Assembly (NCBI GenBank): GCA_009692115.1
Contig: SHZU01000001.1
Location: forward strand, 132,345 to 196,344
Source: Gemmatimonadota bacterium
GTDB lineage: Bacteria; Gemmatimonadota; Gemmatimonadetes; Gemmatimonadales; GWC2-71-9
DNA length: 64,000 nucleotides
Reading direction: 5' to 3'
The notes under the pieces were generated by a model. That model was not told the origin of the DNA and ran no database searches. It worked only from the letters and a program-made list of their open reading frames with translations. Position 1 is the first letter of the stretch. Every line of letters begins with the position of its first letter. Below, piece by piece: positions 33,957 to 42,756 of the stretch. The translations under genes were made by a program, and so were the position numbers.

Positions 33957-35294
33957 TTAACTCATACCCGGGAAACCGCCGCGACCGAACGGCATTTTCA
34001 TTCCCGGTTTGACCGACTTCATCATCTTCGACATCTGTTTGAACTGATTCAGCAATTGATTCACTTCCTGCACCGTCCGGCCCGATCCCTTGGCCACCCG
34101 CATCCGGCGAGATCCGGTCATCGTGTCGGGGTCGGCCCGCTCGCCAGGCGTCATCGATAGGATGATGGCCTCGAGATGCTTGACCCGGTTGTCGTCCACG
34201 TTCGCGGCCTTGAGCATGGCGGGGTTCACCCCCGGCAGCATCCCCAACACATTCTTGAGCGGCCCCATCTTCTGCATCTGCTTCATGGCCGTGAGGAAGT
34301 CCTGGAGATCCAGGCCCTTCTTCGACATCGCCTTCTTGGCGAGTTTTTCGGCCTCCTTCTCGTCGATGGCGCCCTGCGCCGCTTCGACCAGACTCAACAC
34401 ATCGCCCTGCTGCAAGATCCGGCCGGCCATCCGGTCGGGGCGGAACGGCTCCAACGCATCGAGCCCTTCCCCGACCCCGACAAACTTGATCGGCGCGCCG
34501 GTAACACCGTACACCGAGAGCGCCGCGCCACCCCGCGCATCGCCGTCCATCTTCGTCAACACGATGCCGGTTACGCCTAACGCATCGTGAAAGCCCTTCG
34601 CAATCCGGACCGCATCCTGACCGGTCATCCCGTCGGCCACCAGGAGGATTTCATGGGGCTTGATGGCCGCCTTGAGATCCTTGAGCTCCTGCATCATCTC
34701 ATCGTCGATCTGGAGCCGGCCGGCCGTATCGACGATGACTGAGCGAGCCCGCGCCTTGGCCGCCGCCTCGATGCCCCGCTTGACGATCCCCGCGACGTCC
34801 GTGCGGCCCGGTTCGCCGTGGAAGCCGACGTCGACTTGGCGGGCCAGCGTGGCCAGTTGCTCGACCGCGGCCGGACGATACACATCCGCGGCCACCAGGA
34901 ACGGGGCCTTCTGCTCCAGTTTCAACCGCTTGGCGAGCTTGCCGGCGCTGGTGGTTTTCCCCGATCCTTGGAGCCCGACCATCAAGATGATGGTGGGCGG
35001 GATCGAGGCGAACCCAATCGGCGCCTGCTTTTCACCGAGCATCACCACCAATTCGTCAAAGACGATCTTGACGAGTTGCTGGCCCGGCCTCACGCCCTTC
35101 AACTGCGAAACACCGACCGCTTTTTCCTGGACCCGCTCGAGGAATTGACGAGTGAGTTCGAAACTCACATCGGCCTCGAGGAGCACGCGACGGATTTCGC
35201 GAAGCCCTTCCTTGACTGCGTCCTCGCTCAATACCCCTTTCCCAGCCAGGCGCTTCAGGGCATCAGTTAGTTTGGACGACAGTTCATCGAACAT
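33957..35294 (-). CDS. ffh: Signal recognition particle protein Ffh
   Basis: GTPase that targets nascent membrane proteins with 4.5S RNA; 445 residues. The N domain begins MFDELSSKLTDALKRLAGKG. The G domain has GLQGSGKTTSAGKLA, DTAGR and TKMDGDARGG. The methionine-rich M domain ends with MTPGERADP, RVAKGSGRTVQEVNQLLNQF and a PGM tail. The ATG at 35294 fits the family; an upstream ATG adds only seven residues and lies in the promoter. Confidence 0.98.
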   Translation of the reverse strand: MFDELSSKLTDALKRLAGKGVLSEDAVKEGLREIRRVLLEADVSFELTRQFLERVQEKAVGVSQLKGVRPGQQLVKIVFDELVVMLGEKQAPIGFASIPPTIILMVGLQGSGKTTSAGKLAKRLKLEQKAPFLVAADVYRPAAVEQLATLARQVDVGFHGEPGRTDVAGIVKRGIEAAAKARARSVIVDTAGRLQIDDEMMQELKDLKAAIKPHEILLVADGMTGQDAVRIAKGFHDALGVTGIVLTKMDGDARGGAALSVYGVTGAPIKFVGVGEGLDALEPFRPDRMAGRILQQGDVLSLVEAAQGAIDEKEAEKLAKKAMSKKGLDLQDFLTAMKQMQKMGPLKNVLGMLPGVNPAMLKAANVDDNRVKHLEAIILSMTPGERADPDTMTGSRRMRVAKGSGRTVQEVNQLLNQFKQMSKMMKSVKPGMKMPFGRGGFPGMS

Positions 35295-35303
35295 AAGCCT
35301 TTT

Positions 35304-35332
35304 AAGATAGCGCACTTAGAGGGGAGGTTCAA
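35304..35332 (-). promoter_or_regulatory. Promoter of the ffh operon
   Basis: Bottom strand TTGAAC (35327-35332), exactly 17 bases, TATCTT (35304-35309), then 9 bases to the ATG. Transcription would start 2-3 bases before the start codon. Confidence 0.65.
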
Positions 35333-35365
35333 GGACCGGAACCGGGCCCCCTAGTATGTCCGCAA

Positions 35366-35394
35366 TTGACTTCGACTTGATTGAACGATTAATT
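35366..35394 (+). promoter_or_regulatory. Promoter of the tetR-efflux operon
   Basis: TTGACT (35366-35371), 17 bases, TTAATT (35389-35394), and the GTG start only 5 bases later. This is the closest consensus match in the window and implies a leaderless tetR message. GATTAATTAA around the -10 is a partial palindrome that could be an operator. Confidence 0.65.
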
Positions 35395-35399
35395 AAAGA

Positions 35400-36056
35400 G
35401 TGACAGCCACCTTCGAACCCGCCCGCCCAGCCGCGACCTACCAAGCCATTCTTGACGCAGCGGAGGAGCTGTTTGCGACCCAAGGCTTCGATCCGACCAC
35501 CATCAAGGAGATCGGCCGCCGGGCGGGGGTAAACCCCGGGCTCCTGTATTACTACTTCCCCGACAAGGCCGGCCTCTATCAGGCCGTGCTGGGCCGGATC
35601 GCGACGACCCTGAGCCAAGGCGCCACGGCCCGTCTCGAACGGGCTGGAACAGCCGAGGAGGTCATCGAGGCGATCGTCGAAGCCCAAGCCGAGTTGCTGA
35701 TCCGCCATCCCCGGGCGGTCACCCTGATCATCCGGGAGATGATCGACCATCAAGCCGCCCATGCCCAGCCGGTTATTCACGAGTTGGCGGTTCGGCTCTT
35801 TCGCCCGGTGGCCGAAGCAATCGAAAAGGGCAAAGCCACCGGGATGATCCGGGCGGACCTCGATCCCCGGTTTGCCACCATTTCGACCATCGCACAGTTG
35901 GTCTATTTCACGCTGGCCCAGCCGTTGATCCGAATCCTTCTCGACCAAGGCCCCTCCTACCCCACCCCGGACGACGTGAGAATATTCGGCCGTCACGCGG
36001 CCGGATTTGCCGTGGCGGGTATCCGAGGGCCAACTCCCAAGAGGCAGGCGACATGA
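35400..36056 (+). CDS. TetR/AcrR-family regulator (CecR-like)
   Basis: A 218-residue repressor. The N-terminal helix-turn-helix shows YQAILDAAEELFATQGFDPTTIKEIGRRAGVNPG (read in parts) and LLYYYFPDKAGLYQAVL. The C-terminal domain is the ligand pocket, of the CecR/YbiH type that often sits with an HlyD-ABC-2 efflux system, as here. The GTG at 35400 is preferred because the promoter abuts it. Its TGA overlaps the next ATG. Confidence 0.9.
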   Translation: MTATFEPARPAATYQAILDAAEELFATQGFDPTTIKEIGRRAGVNPGLLYYYFPDKAGLYQAVLGRIATTLSQGATARLERAGTAEEVIEAIVEAQAELLIRHPRAVTLIIREMIDHQAAHAQPVIHELAVRLFRPVAEAIEKGKATGMIRADLDPRFATISTIAQLVYFTLAQPLIRILLDQGPSYPTPDDVRIFGRHAAGFAVAGIRGPTPKRQAT

Positions 36057-37018
36057 GGTTGCGAACGTTGGTGGTGGTTCTTTGCCTTGCCGGGTGCGGA
36101 AAGGCCGACGATGGGGCGCTGGTGGCTCGGGGCTCCGTCGAACTGCCCGAGATCGACCTCTCGGTGCCGATCGCCGCCCGGGTGGTGGCCGTTCGGGTCG
36201 ACGAGGGTGCCGTAGTGGCGGCCGGCGACACCATCGCCCTGCTCTCGCAGGCGGACTTGCCGAGTTCCTTAGCGGCGCAACGGGCCCGGGTCGGGATGGC
36301 CGGCGCCAATCTCAAGGATCTGGAAGCGGGTGCCCGGCCCGAGGAACTGAAGCGGGCGGAGGCGGAGCTCGCGGCGGCGGGGGCGGAAGCGAAGCGGACC
36401 GCGACCGATTTGGAGCGATTCAAGTCGTTGTACGCGAACGAAGTCATCGCCCAGCAACAACTCGACAACGCGGAAACGGCGACCCAGGTCGCGGCGGAGC
36501 GGCGCCGGGTCGCCGCCGAGGCCCTGGCGGTCCTCCGCGCGGGCACTCGACGCGACCGAGTGGCCATGGCGCGGAGCGAACTGGCCAGCGCCCAGGCAGC
36601 CCTGGCGATGATCGAGGCCCGGGCCACCGATCTCGTCATCATCGCGCCGGTGGCGGGCCGGATCCTGACGCGCCAGGCCGAGCCGGGTGAGTTCCTGGCT
36701 CCGGGGGTTCCGGCCGTGACGTTAGGCGATACCGCCCGGTCCTATGTTCGGGTCTACGTCCCCGCCCGGCGAATTGCCGAGCTCGCCGTGGGCGACACGG
36801 CGTCGGTGGTCGTGGACGGCACCGGACAGGCGGTCGGCTGGGCCCGGATCGCTGCCATCAACACCAAGGCCGAGTTCACGCCTCGGGTGGCCCTGACCGA
36901 GCAAGAACGGGCCGACTTGATGTTTGGGGTCAAGCTGGACCTTCTGGGCGGCGGGGTCGCCGCGCACCCCGGGCTCTGGGTCTCGGTGACGCTGGTTCGA
37001 GCTCGCGCCCGCCCATGA
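36053..37018 (+). CDS. HlyD-family periplasmic adaptor lipoprotein
   Basis: Membrane-fusion subunit of an ABC efflux pump, 321 residues. Lipobox VLCLAGCGK at about residues 8-16. Biotinyl-lipoyl strands (IAARVVAVRVDEGAVVAAGD), a long alpha-helical hairpin (about 75-185, rich in Ala, Glu and Arg) and the second lipoyl half IIAPVAGRILTRQAEPGEFL follow. The gene resembles YbhG. It overlaps both neighbours by 4 bases. Confidence 0.9.
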   Translation: MRLRTLVVVLCLAGCGKADDGALVARGSVELPEIDLSVPIAARVVAVRVDEGAVVAAGDTIALLSQADLPSSLAAQRARVGMAGANLKDLEAGARPEELKRAEAELAAAGAEAKRTATDLERFKSLYANEVIAQQQLDNAETATQVAAERRRVAAEALAVLRAGTRRDRVAMARSELASAQAALAMIEARATDLVIIAPVAGRILTRQAEPGEFLAPGVPAVTLGDTARSYVRVYVPARRIAELAVGDTASVVVDGTGQAVGWARIAAINTKAEFTPRVALTEQERADLMFGVKLDLLGGGVAAHPGLWVSVTLVRARARP

Positions 37019-37761
37019 CCGCCCTGGGCATCGAGACGAAGGGGCTCCGAAAGACCTACGGAGACTTGGTGGCCGTCGAGGGGCTCGACTTGGCCATTCG
37101 CAGGGGCGAGGTCTTCGGTCTCCTCGGCCCGAACGGCTCCGGGAAAACCACGACGATCCGGATGTTGACCGGGCTGGTCCGGCCGACCAGCGGCTCGGCG
37201 ACAGTCGTCGGCATCGACGTGGTCCGGTCTCCTGAGAAAGTCCGCCAGCGGATCGGGTACATGTCGCAGCGATTCGGCTTCTACGAGGACCTGACCGTGA
37301 CCGAGAACGTCCGGTTCTATGCCGGGATTTACGGTCTGCTCGGCGCCGAGAAGAAGCGCCGGGTCGACGAGCAACTGACCGTATACGCCCTTGGCCCGCG
37401 GGCCAACCAGTTGGCGGGAACGCTGTCGGGCGGTTGGAAGCAGCGGCTGGCGCTTGCCTGCGCGACGGTACACCGGCCGGACTTGGTCTTTCTGGACGAG
37501 CCAACCGCCGGGGTTGACCCCGCCGCGCGGCGGCTGTTTTGGGATCTGATCAAGCGCCAAGCGGCCGGGGGCATGACGATGATCGTGACGACGCACTACA
37601 TGGATGAGGCCGAACGGTGCGAACGCCTGGCCTTCCTGTCGCGGGGGCATCTGATCGGCATTGGAACTCCCGCGGAAGTAACCGCCCGGTTCGGGCTCCC
37701 GACCATCGAGGACGTGTTCATCGCCCTGCAGGCGAAAGACGAGGTGGGCGTTGAGCGTTAG
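37015..37761 (+). CDS. ABC-2 efflux ATPase (YbhF/CcmA type)
   Basis: ATP-binding subunit of 248 residues. Walker A is GLLGPNGSGKTTTIRML at about 37-53, the signature reads LSGGWKQRLALA (usually LSGGxxQR), Walker B is LVFLDEPTAGVD and the switch His lies in THYMDEAERC. It powers the permease that follows. It is translated with HlyD by an ATGA overlap. Confidence 0.95.
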   Translation: MTALGIETKGLRKTYGDLVAVEGLDLAIRRGEVFGLLGPNGSGKTTTIRMLTGLVRPTSGSATVVGIDVVRSPEKVRQRIGYMSQRFGFYEDLTVTENVRFYAGIYGLLGAEKKRRVDEQLTVYALGPRANQLAGTLSGGWKQRLALACATVHRPDLVFLDEPTAGVDPAARRLFWDLIKRQAAGGMTMIVTTHYMDEAERCERLAFLSRGHLIGIGTPAEVTARFGLPTIEDVFIALQAKDEVGVER

Positions 37762-38866
37762 GGGTTGGCCCTTCTGGGCCATGCTGTGGAAGGAATTCAT
37801 CCAGCTTCGGCGAGACCGATTCACCCTGGCCATGATGATCGGGATCCCGGTGGTCCAGATCGCTCTCTTCGGGTACGCGATCCAGACCGAGGTCCGGCAC
37901 CTGCCCACCGTGGTGGTCGACGAGAGCCGGAGCGCCCAGAGCCGCTCGATGGTGACGACCCTCGAGAACACCGGCAACTTCGATATCGTCGCGGAGGTTG
38001 GCGACCGGGACGCGGTTCGCGAGTGGTTCGACGGCGGACGGGCCCGCGCGGCGGTGATCATTCCACCCGACTTTGCCCGGGACCTCAAGCGGCGCCGGCC
38101 GGCCAGCATTCAGGTCATCCTCGACGCGGCCGACCCGCTCTCGGCGGCGGCCGGGATCTCGGCCGGTTCCCAGGTAGGGGCGGCGGAGAGCCAACGCCTG
38201 GTCGCGTCTACCGGCGGGACCGGGACCATCGACGTCCGGGTCCGCCCCTGGTACAACCCCGGCCTCCGGAGTTCGGTCTATATCGTGCCGGGCATCATCG
38301 GGGTTCTGCTGTCGATGACCCTGGTGGTGATCGCGAGCACGGCCGTGGTCCGGGAGCGGGAACGGGGAACCTTGGAACAACTCATCGTGACCCCGATCAG
38401 CAAGACCAGCCTGATGTTAGGCAAGATCGTCCCGTTCCTGCTGATCGGGTATGTCCAAGTCACGGTGATCCTGCTGGTGGGACGGCTGCTCTTCGATATC
38501 CCGATCGTCGGCAGCGTGCTCGACCTCTATGTGGTGGCGTTGCCGTTCAACGTGGCTAGCCTGGGGGTTGGGCTGTTGGTGTCGAGCGCGGTGCAGAACC
38601 AGGCCCAGGCGATGCAACTCGGCTTCTTGTATCTCCTGCCGAACATTCTGTTGTCTGGGTTCATGTTTCCGCGGGAGGCCATGCCGGTAGCGGCGCAGTG
38701 GATCGGCGCGGCGCTCCCGCTAACGTACTTTCTCCGGGCGCTCCGGGGGATTCTACTGAAGGGCGTCGGTCTTCAGGACCTCTGGCGAGAGTTTGGGGCG
38801 CTGTCGGGGTTTGCGGTGGTGCTGGTGATGCTGGCGGTGATGCGGTTCAGGAAGACCGTTGAATAG
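37751..38866 (+). CDS. ABC-2 type permease (YbhS/YbhR-like)
   Basis: Inner-membrane subunit of 371 residues if started at TTG 37751 (GAGGTGGG upstream); an ATG at 37781 is the alternative. It has one N-terminal helix, a large extracellular domain (about 60-180) and five C-terminal helices, with the family motif RERERGTLEQLIVTPIS around 190-206. With TetR, HlyD and the ATPase it completes a drug-efflux operon. It converges on the zinc-ribbon gene. Confidence 0.92.
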   Translation: MSVRGWPFWAMLWKEFIQLRRDRFTLAMMIGIPVVQIALFGYAIQTEVRHLPTVVVDESRSAQSRSMVTTLENTGNFDIVAEVGDRDAVREWFDGGRARAAVIIPPDFARDLKRRRPASIQVILDAADPLSAAAGISAGSQVGAAESQRLVASTGGTGTIDVRVRPWYNPGLRSSVYIVPGIIGVLLSMTLVVIASTAVVRERERGTLEQLIVTPISKTSLMLGKIVPFLLIGYVQVTVILLVGRLLFDIPIVGSVLDLYVVALPFNVASLGVGLLVSSAVQNQAQAMQLGFLYLLPNILLSGFMFPREAMPVAAQWIGAALPLTYFLRALRGILLKGVGLQDLWREFGALSGFAVVLVMLAVMRFRKTVE

Positions 38867-38872
38867 CGCTGG

Positions 38873-39208
38873 TCACTTGGTGAAGACCTCGACCGCCAGC
38901 GAGAACGTCCTGACATCGGCCGGATTGAGGGCCCCGACCCCGACGACCTGCCGGGCGATCTCTTCGCCCCGGCCGTCGCGGATCGAGACGACAACCGAAT
39001 ATTCCCAGGCCGGGCCGTCGGCCGAGTGTTGAATGGTGCCTTCGACGCGGAGCGGCGAAAACGCGGGTTCGGCCCGCTGCGCCGCCCCCGGGTCGAAGCG
39101 GAGATGGTGGCGGCAGGCCGGACAAACGGCGGCGCTCTCGAGAATAGCCGTCCGGCAATGGGGGCAGATCCTGGTGGCCCCCGCCACCCCCGGGCGAACG
39201 GTGCTCAT
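38873..39208 (-). CDS. Zinc-ribbon protein of unknown function
   Basis: A 111-residue protein with a rubredoxin-like ribbon (ICPHCRTAILESAAVCPACRHH, two CxxC pairs, residues about 14-36) and a beta-strand domain (LRVEGTIQHSADGPAWEYSV onward). No enzyme motif is seen. Its ATG overlaps the bactofilin stop, so both are made from one message; a scaffold-linked role is inferred from that only. Confidence 0.75.
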   Translation of the reverse strand: MSTVRPGVAGATRICPHCRTAILESAAVCPACRHHLRFDPGAAQRAEPAFSPLRVEGTIQHSADGPAWEYSVVVSIRDGRGEEIARQVVGVGALNPADVRTFSLAVEVFTK

Positions 39209-39696
39209 CCCGTGGCGCCGTTATCCGATTTGCCCTTCTCCCAACCAAACTCGACCTGCCCGCGCATCCGCGATCCGGCCGCCACGGTCAGTGCCCCGGC
39301 TTTGAGGTTGCCGTTGAGGATGCCGGTTTCGAGGAGTTCAACCCGATTGGCATCGTCGATGTTGCCCTCGAGCTCCCCACCAATCACGACCGTTCCGGCG
39401 CGGACCCCGCCGGTGACCTTGGCGCCGGCCTCGATGGTCACATTGCCTTGGACATGCACGTCACCCTTGAACCGCCCGGCAATCCGAATGTGGCCGGTGC
39501 CCTCAATTTTCCCTTCGATGGTGAGCCCGGCGGCGATCAGCGATTCTTTGGCCTCCCGCTCTGCCGGCCGGCGAGGTAGATCGTACGCCGACGACGCCTC
39601 GACCCGGGGGAAGTCAGCTTCTTTCTTCATGGTTAGATCGGGCAGTACCGGGGGGAGGTCCTTCTTCGGCGCAACGGTTTCTTTCCAGATGGCCAT
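39205..39696 (-). CDS. Bactofilin-family cytoskeletal protein
   Basis: Polymer-forming scaffold protein of 163 residues. The centre is a right-handed beta-helix with the bactofilin pattern GLTIEGKIEGTGHIRIAGRF, KGDVHVQGNVTIEAGAKVTG and VRAGTVVIGGELEGNI. The proline-rich tails flank it as usual. Such filaments organise cell shape or surface organelles. AGGAG lies 11 bases before the ATG. The zinc-ribbon protein follows in the same operon. Confidence 0.92.
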   Translation of the reverse strand: MAIWKETVAPKKDLPPVLPDLTMKKEADFPRVEASSAYDLPRRPAEREAKESLIAAGLTIEGKIEGTGHIRIAGRFKGDVHVQGNVTIEAGAKVTGGVRAGTVVIGGELEGNIDDANRVELLETGILNGNLKAGALTVAAGSRMRGQVEFGWEKGKSDNGATG

Positions 39697-39877
39697 GGAG
39701 CGTAACTCCTATGCACGGGGCGAATGACGGGTGACGGTGCGTTGCCTCAAGACCTATGGTGACGTGAAACGACCAAGCAGGCAACACAGGCCCGGTGGCC
39801 ACGTTGCCGTACGATACACCCGGAGACCGGTTTTCGAACAGACCGTGGGCCGGGGAGTCCATCGGACACGGGACCGG

Positions 39878-41080
39878 TCAGCGAGACTGGGGCAGCGATG
39901 ACCATTGGGTCCAGGCTTCGGGGGCGCGTACCACCCGAACGGTCGGGCGGCTCGCCTGGGGCAACAACTCCGCGGTGGTCCGGTACCCCGGACGCGGACG
40001 ATCGACGAAGCGGGCACCAGTCAGGGTCACGAAGCGCCGGGCGGCCGTGGAGTCCTCCCATTGGGTGTAGAGCACCAGCGCCGGACCGGTGGGCGTCCGG
40101 TAGACCCGGAACCGATCGCCGGCCCACCCAATCGGCAGGTCGGTCAGCACTTCCGTCCCGTTCCGCATCTGGGTGGCCCAGATCTGCAACTCGAACTCAC
40201 CCATGGTGTCTTCGTGCAGAACATCCGCGTCCCGAGGCTCGGCGAATTCGACCGACTGGGGCTGGTCGTTGGCCAGGTACCGATTAGGATGGAGAATCTG
40301 CTCGGTGGATCGGGGCAACTGTTCCACGGTTGGAAGCGGGCCGCGGCCGCCGCCCTGGATGGCCCACCACCGCATGAACTCGGCGCCGGCCAAATAGGGG
40401 AAGATCAGCCCTTCGCGGAGGATCAACGGCGCCCGCTGGAATACCGGCATCGAGCTTTGGGCTAATTTCACTTGGTCCCGGTAGGAGTTCCAGAAGCTCG
40501 GATCAGCCAGGGCCTCCAGATTCGGCATGACGACACCGAGCATGGCCACCGTGGCGTGTCCCTCGAGCACCGCCTGAGAGGCGGCGAGGCGATCGGCGTT
40601 CGAAACGTCCTTCAACATCTTTTCGAGCGGGAGGCGCTCATGCTGAAGGGCGTGCACCAACTCGTGGGCCAAGACCAGCCGCAGTTGGTCGCCCTTGGCT
40701 CCTTCGACCGCGTAGAGCGTCGTCGAATCCGGATCGTAATAGCCGGCCACCTGTTCGGAATAAAGCGGCAGCAGCAGTGACTTGATATCGACCGTATCGG
40801 GCAGGAGCTCGAGGAGCCGATACGCCGCTTCCACACCCGCCATCTTGGACGCGGGAAACTCCTGCTCCAGCTTGACGCGGAGATACTCCTGGACCTGGGC
40901 TTTGGTCCGCATTTCAAAGCGGGGCGGCTTCTTGAACGTGATGCCGACGGCTTTTTCGACCAACGGAATCAGACTATCCACCGTGGCCCGAACCGCAGGA
41001 GAATCGGCCACCCCGGGCGCCTTGCCGCGACACGCGGCCACCCCCGCCACCGCCAACACCGCCGCGAGTGCTCGCCGCAT
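39878..41080 (-). CDS. Exported zinc metallopeptidase lipoprotein (HELVH)
   Basis: A 400-residue protein with lipobox GVAACRG at about residues 13-19. The zinc site is LVLAHELVHALQHERL at about 146-161; a downstream Glu in VLEGHATVAML at about 189-199 could be the third ligand. A TAATG junction links it to the prepilin peptidase gene, so translation is coupled. The substrate is unknown. Confidence 0.83.
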   Translation of the reverse strand: MRRALAAVLAVAGVAACRGKAPGVADSPAVRATVDSLIPLVEKAVGITFKKPPRFEMRTKAQVQEYLRVKLEQEFPASKMAGVEAAYRLLELLPDTVDIKSLLLPLYSEQVAGYYDPDSTTLYAVEGAKGDQLRLVLAHELVHALQHERLPLEKMLKDVSNADRLAASQAVLEGHATVAMLGVVMPNLEALADPSFWNSYRDQVKLAQSSMPVFQRAPLILREGLIFPYLAGAEFMRWWAIQGGGRGPLPTVEQLPRSTEQILHPNRYLANDQPQSVEFAEPRDADVLHEDTMGEFELQIWATQMRNGTEVLTDLPIGWAGDRFRVYRTPTGPALVLYTQWEDSTAARRFVTLTGARFVDRPRPGYRTTAELLPQASRPTVRVVRAPEAWTQWSSLPQSR

Positions 41081-41904
41081 TACATGGCTCCGCTGAAACT
41101 GCGATACCACGACAGGATGGAAGGGCCGACGACATAGGTCAGCGCGGCCCCCATCGCGAGGAAGACGCCGAAAGGTAAATGTTTCTTCTCGCCCGACGGC
41201 GTCCTGGGCGGGAAGATAAATTTGCGGACCGCGGTCAGCGCCTCCCTGGCGTTGATGATCACCCCAGCCAAGGCGCCCAGGAAGATCGTCAAGACCACCC
41301 CCTTCCATCCGAGAAACGCACCGGCCATCGCCATCATCTTGATGTCGCCGCCGCCCATGGCCTCCTCCTTGAAGAGCCAAGTCCCGGCAACCTCAACCAG
41401 CCAGAGCACCCCGAAGCCAACCGCGGCACCAATGACCGCCGTGAGGAGAGTCGAGCCGCCGCCGGCCGCGGCAAAGAGGAGGCCGATGACCAAACCGCCG
41501 AGGGTGAACTCATCGGGAATGAGGTACTCGCGGGCGTCCGCCATAGCGATGCCGAGCAGAACGGTGAAGAAGAAAGCGCCTTCGAGTGCCTCGAGGCTCA
41601 GACCGTGCCGCCAGGCCATCCAGGCCCAGATCAGAGCCGTCGCGAGTTCGATGGCCGGATAGAGCGCGCCGATCGGTTGTTTGCAGGACCGGCATTTCCC
41701 GCCGAGGAGCAGCCAGGAAATCAAGGGAATATTGTCGGCCCAGGTAATCTGGTAACTGCACTTCGGGCACCGGGACCGCGGCTTGACGACCGATTGCTCG
41801 GCCGGCCAGCGCACGATGCACACATTCAAGAAGCTCCCGATGACGGCCCCGAACAGCCCACCGACCAAGGCCAGAATTCCGTTATCGATCACGACAGGCT
41901 CCAT
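41080..41904 (-). CDS. pilD: Prepilin peptidase / N-methyltransferase
   Basis: Cuts and methylates type IV pilin and type II secretion pseudopilin precursors in the inner membrane; 274 residues. The N-terminal domain has GSFLNVCIVRWP and two Cys pairs (CPKCSY and CRSCKQPIG). The catalytic aspartates lie in MADAREYLIPDEFT and GGGDIKMMAMAGAF (the GxGD motif). The ATG at 41904 overlaps the SpoU gene by 23 bases; a GTG 12 bases later is the alternative. Confidence 0.95.
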   Translation of the reverse strand: MEPVVIDNGILALVGGLFGAVIGSFLNVCIVRWPAEQSVVKPRSRCPKCSYQITWADNIPLISWLLLGGKCRSCKQPIGALYPAIELATALIWAWMAWRHGLSLEALEGAFFFTVLLGIAMADAREYLIPDEFTLGGLVIGLLFAAAGGGSTLLTAVIGAAVGFGVLWLVEVAGTWLFKEEAMGGGDIKMMAMAGAFLGWKGVVLTIFLGALAGVIINAREALTAVRKFIFPPRTPSGEKKHLPFGVFLAMGAALTYVVGPSILSWYRSFSGAM

Positions 41905-42649
41905 AGAGGAAGATGCCCGCGGCCACCGCAACATTGAGCGATTCGGACCCCGCCTCGAGCGGAATCGCGACGGTGACTGGCGCGTTCCGGCCGAGGTCCG
42001 ACTGGAGCCCGGCGCCCTCGTTGCCCAAGACCAGGGCTACCGGGCCCGTCAAACGGGCGCGATCGAACGGTTGTCCACTCATGGCCGTGGCGGCGACGGT
42101 CACCCGGTGGCGGACCAGCCATTCGGAGAGAGCCGCCTCATCGGTTGGAACGGTCGGGAGCCGGAACGTGGCCCCCATGGCGCTTCGCATGGTCTTCGGG
42201 TTCCCAATCTCGGCGGTTCCGGGCAACGCCACCACCCCCTTGGCCCCGAGGGCGAGCGCGGTCCGGACGATGGTGCCGACGTTGCCCGGATCCTGGAGCG
42301 CGTCGAGGACGACCACCACACCGGACGGTCCGATGGCGATGTCGTCAAGCACCCAACGCTTGGGGACGACCACCGCCACCACCCCTTGAGGATGATCGGT
42401 GGCGGCGAGTTCGGCGAGTTCCTCGTCGGTGGTCTCGGTCACCGGGCCGGCGGCCTCCAGGGCCGCCTTGAGCGCCCGGCCTCGCTCGGTGCCGTGGAGC
42501 GCCGGGCTGACCACCACCGCCCGGCATTCGATGCCGGCCGCGAGGACCTCCTCGACCAAGCGAACACCCTCGGCCAAGGCCAAGCCGCGACGTTCCCGAC
42601 CCCGGCGGCGATGGAGGTCCCGAATCATCGTATGGAGGGCATGTCCCAT
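41882..42649 (-). CDS. SpoU/TrmH-family RNA 2'-O-methyltransferase
   Basis: Methylates ribose in rRNA or tRNA; 255 residues. The N-terminal substrate-binding part ends near 90. The SPOUT knot carries the three motifs VLDALQDPGNVGTIVRTALALGA, VALVLGNEGAGL and VAIPLEAGSESLNVAVAAGI. The exact target cannot be told. The prepilin peptidase gene overlaps its end. Confidence 0.92.
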   Translation of the reverse strand: MGHALHTMIRDLHRRRGRERRGLALAEGVRLVEEVLAAGIECRAVVVSPALHGTERGRALKAALEAAGPVTETTDEELAELAATDHPQGVVAVVVPKRWVLDDIAIGPSGVVVVLDALQDPGNVGTIVRTALALGAKGVVALPGTAEIGNPKTMRSAMGATFRLPTVPTDEAALSEWLVRHRVTVAATAMSGQPFDRARLTGPVALVLGNEGAGLQSDLGRNAPVTVAIPLEAGSESLNVAVAAGIFLYGACRDR

Positions 42650-42699
42650 TGCCGGGAATGTTGGGGGGGGCGGACCTCGTTAGGCAAGGGGGGGACGGG

Positions 42700-42720
42700 C
42701 TCGGCACTCGGCGCTCGGCG
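42700..42720 (+). repeat. Short tandem repeat, copy 7 (intergenic, divergent promoters)
   Basis: CTCGGCACTCGGCGCTCGG follows a GGG. This is the one copy not placed at a gene's 3' end; it lies between two divergent start codons and between long G tracts. Confidence 0.85.
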
Positions 42721-42745
42721 GCTGGCTTCGGGGGTGGGGGGGGAC

Positions 42746-42751
42746 GATATT
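42746..42751 (+). promoter_or_regulatory. -10 box of the Xaa-Pro peptidase gene
   Basis: GATATT ends 5 bases before the ATG at 42757, again implying a leaderless message. A G5-T-G8 tract at 42730-42743 lies directly upstream. Confidence 0.45.
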
Positions 42752-42756
42752 TGGGG

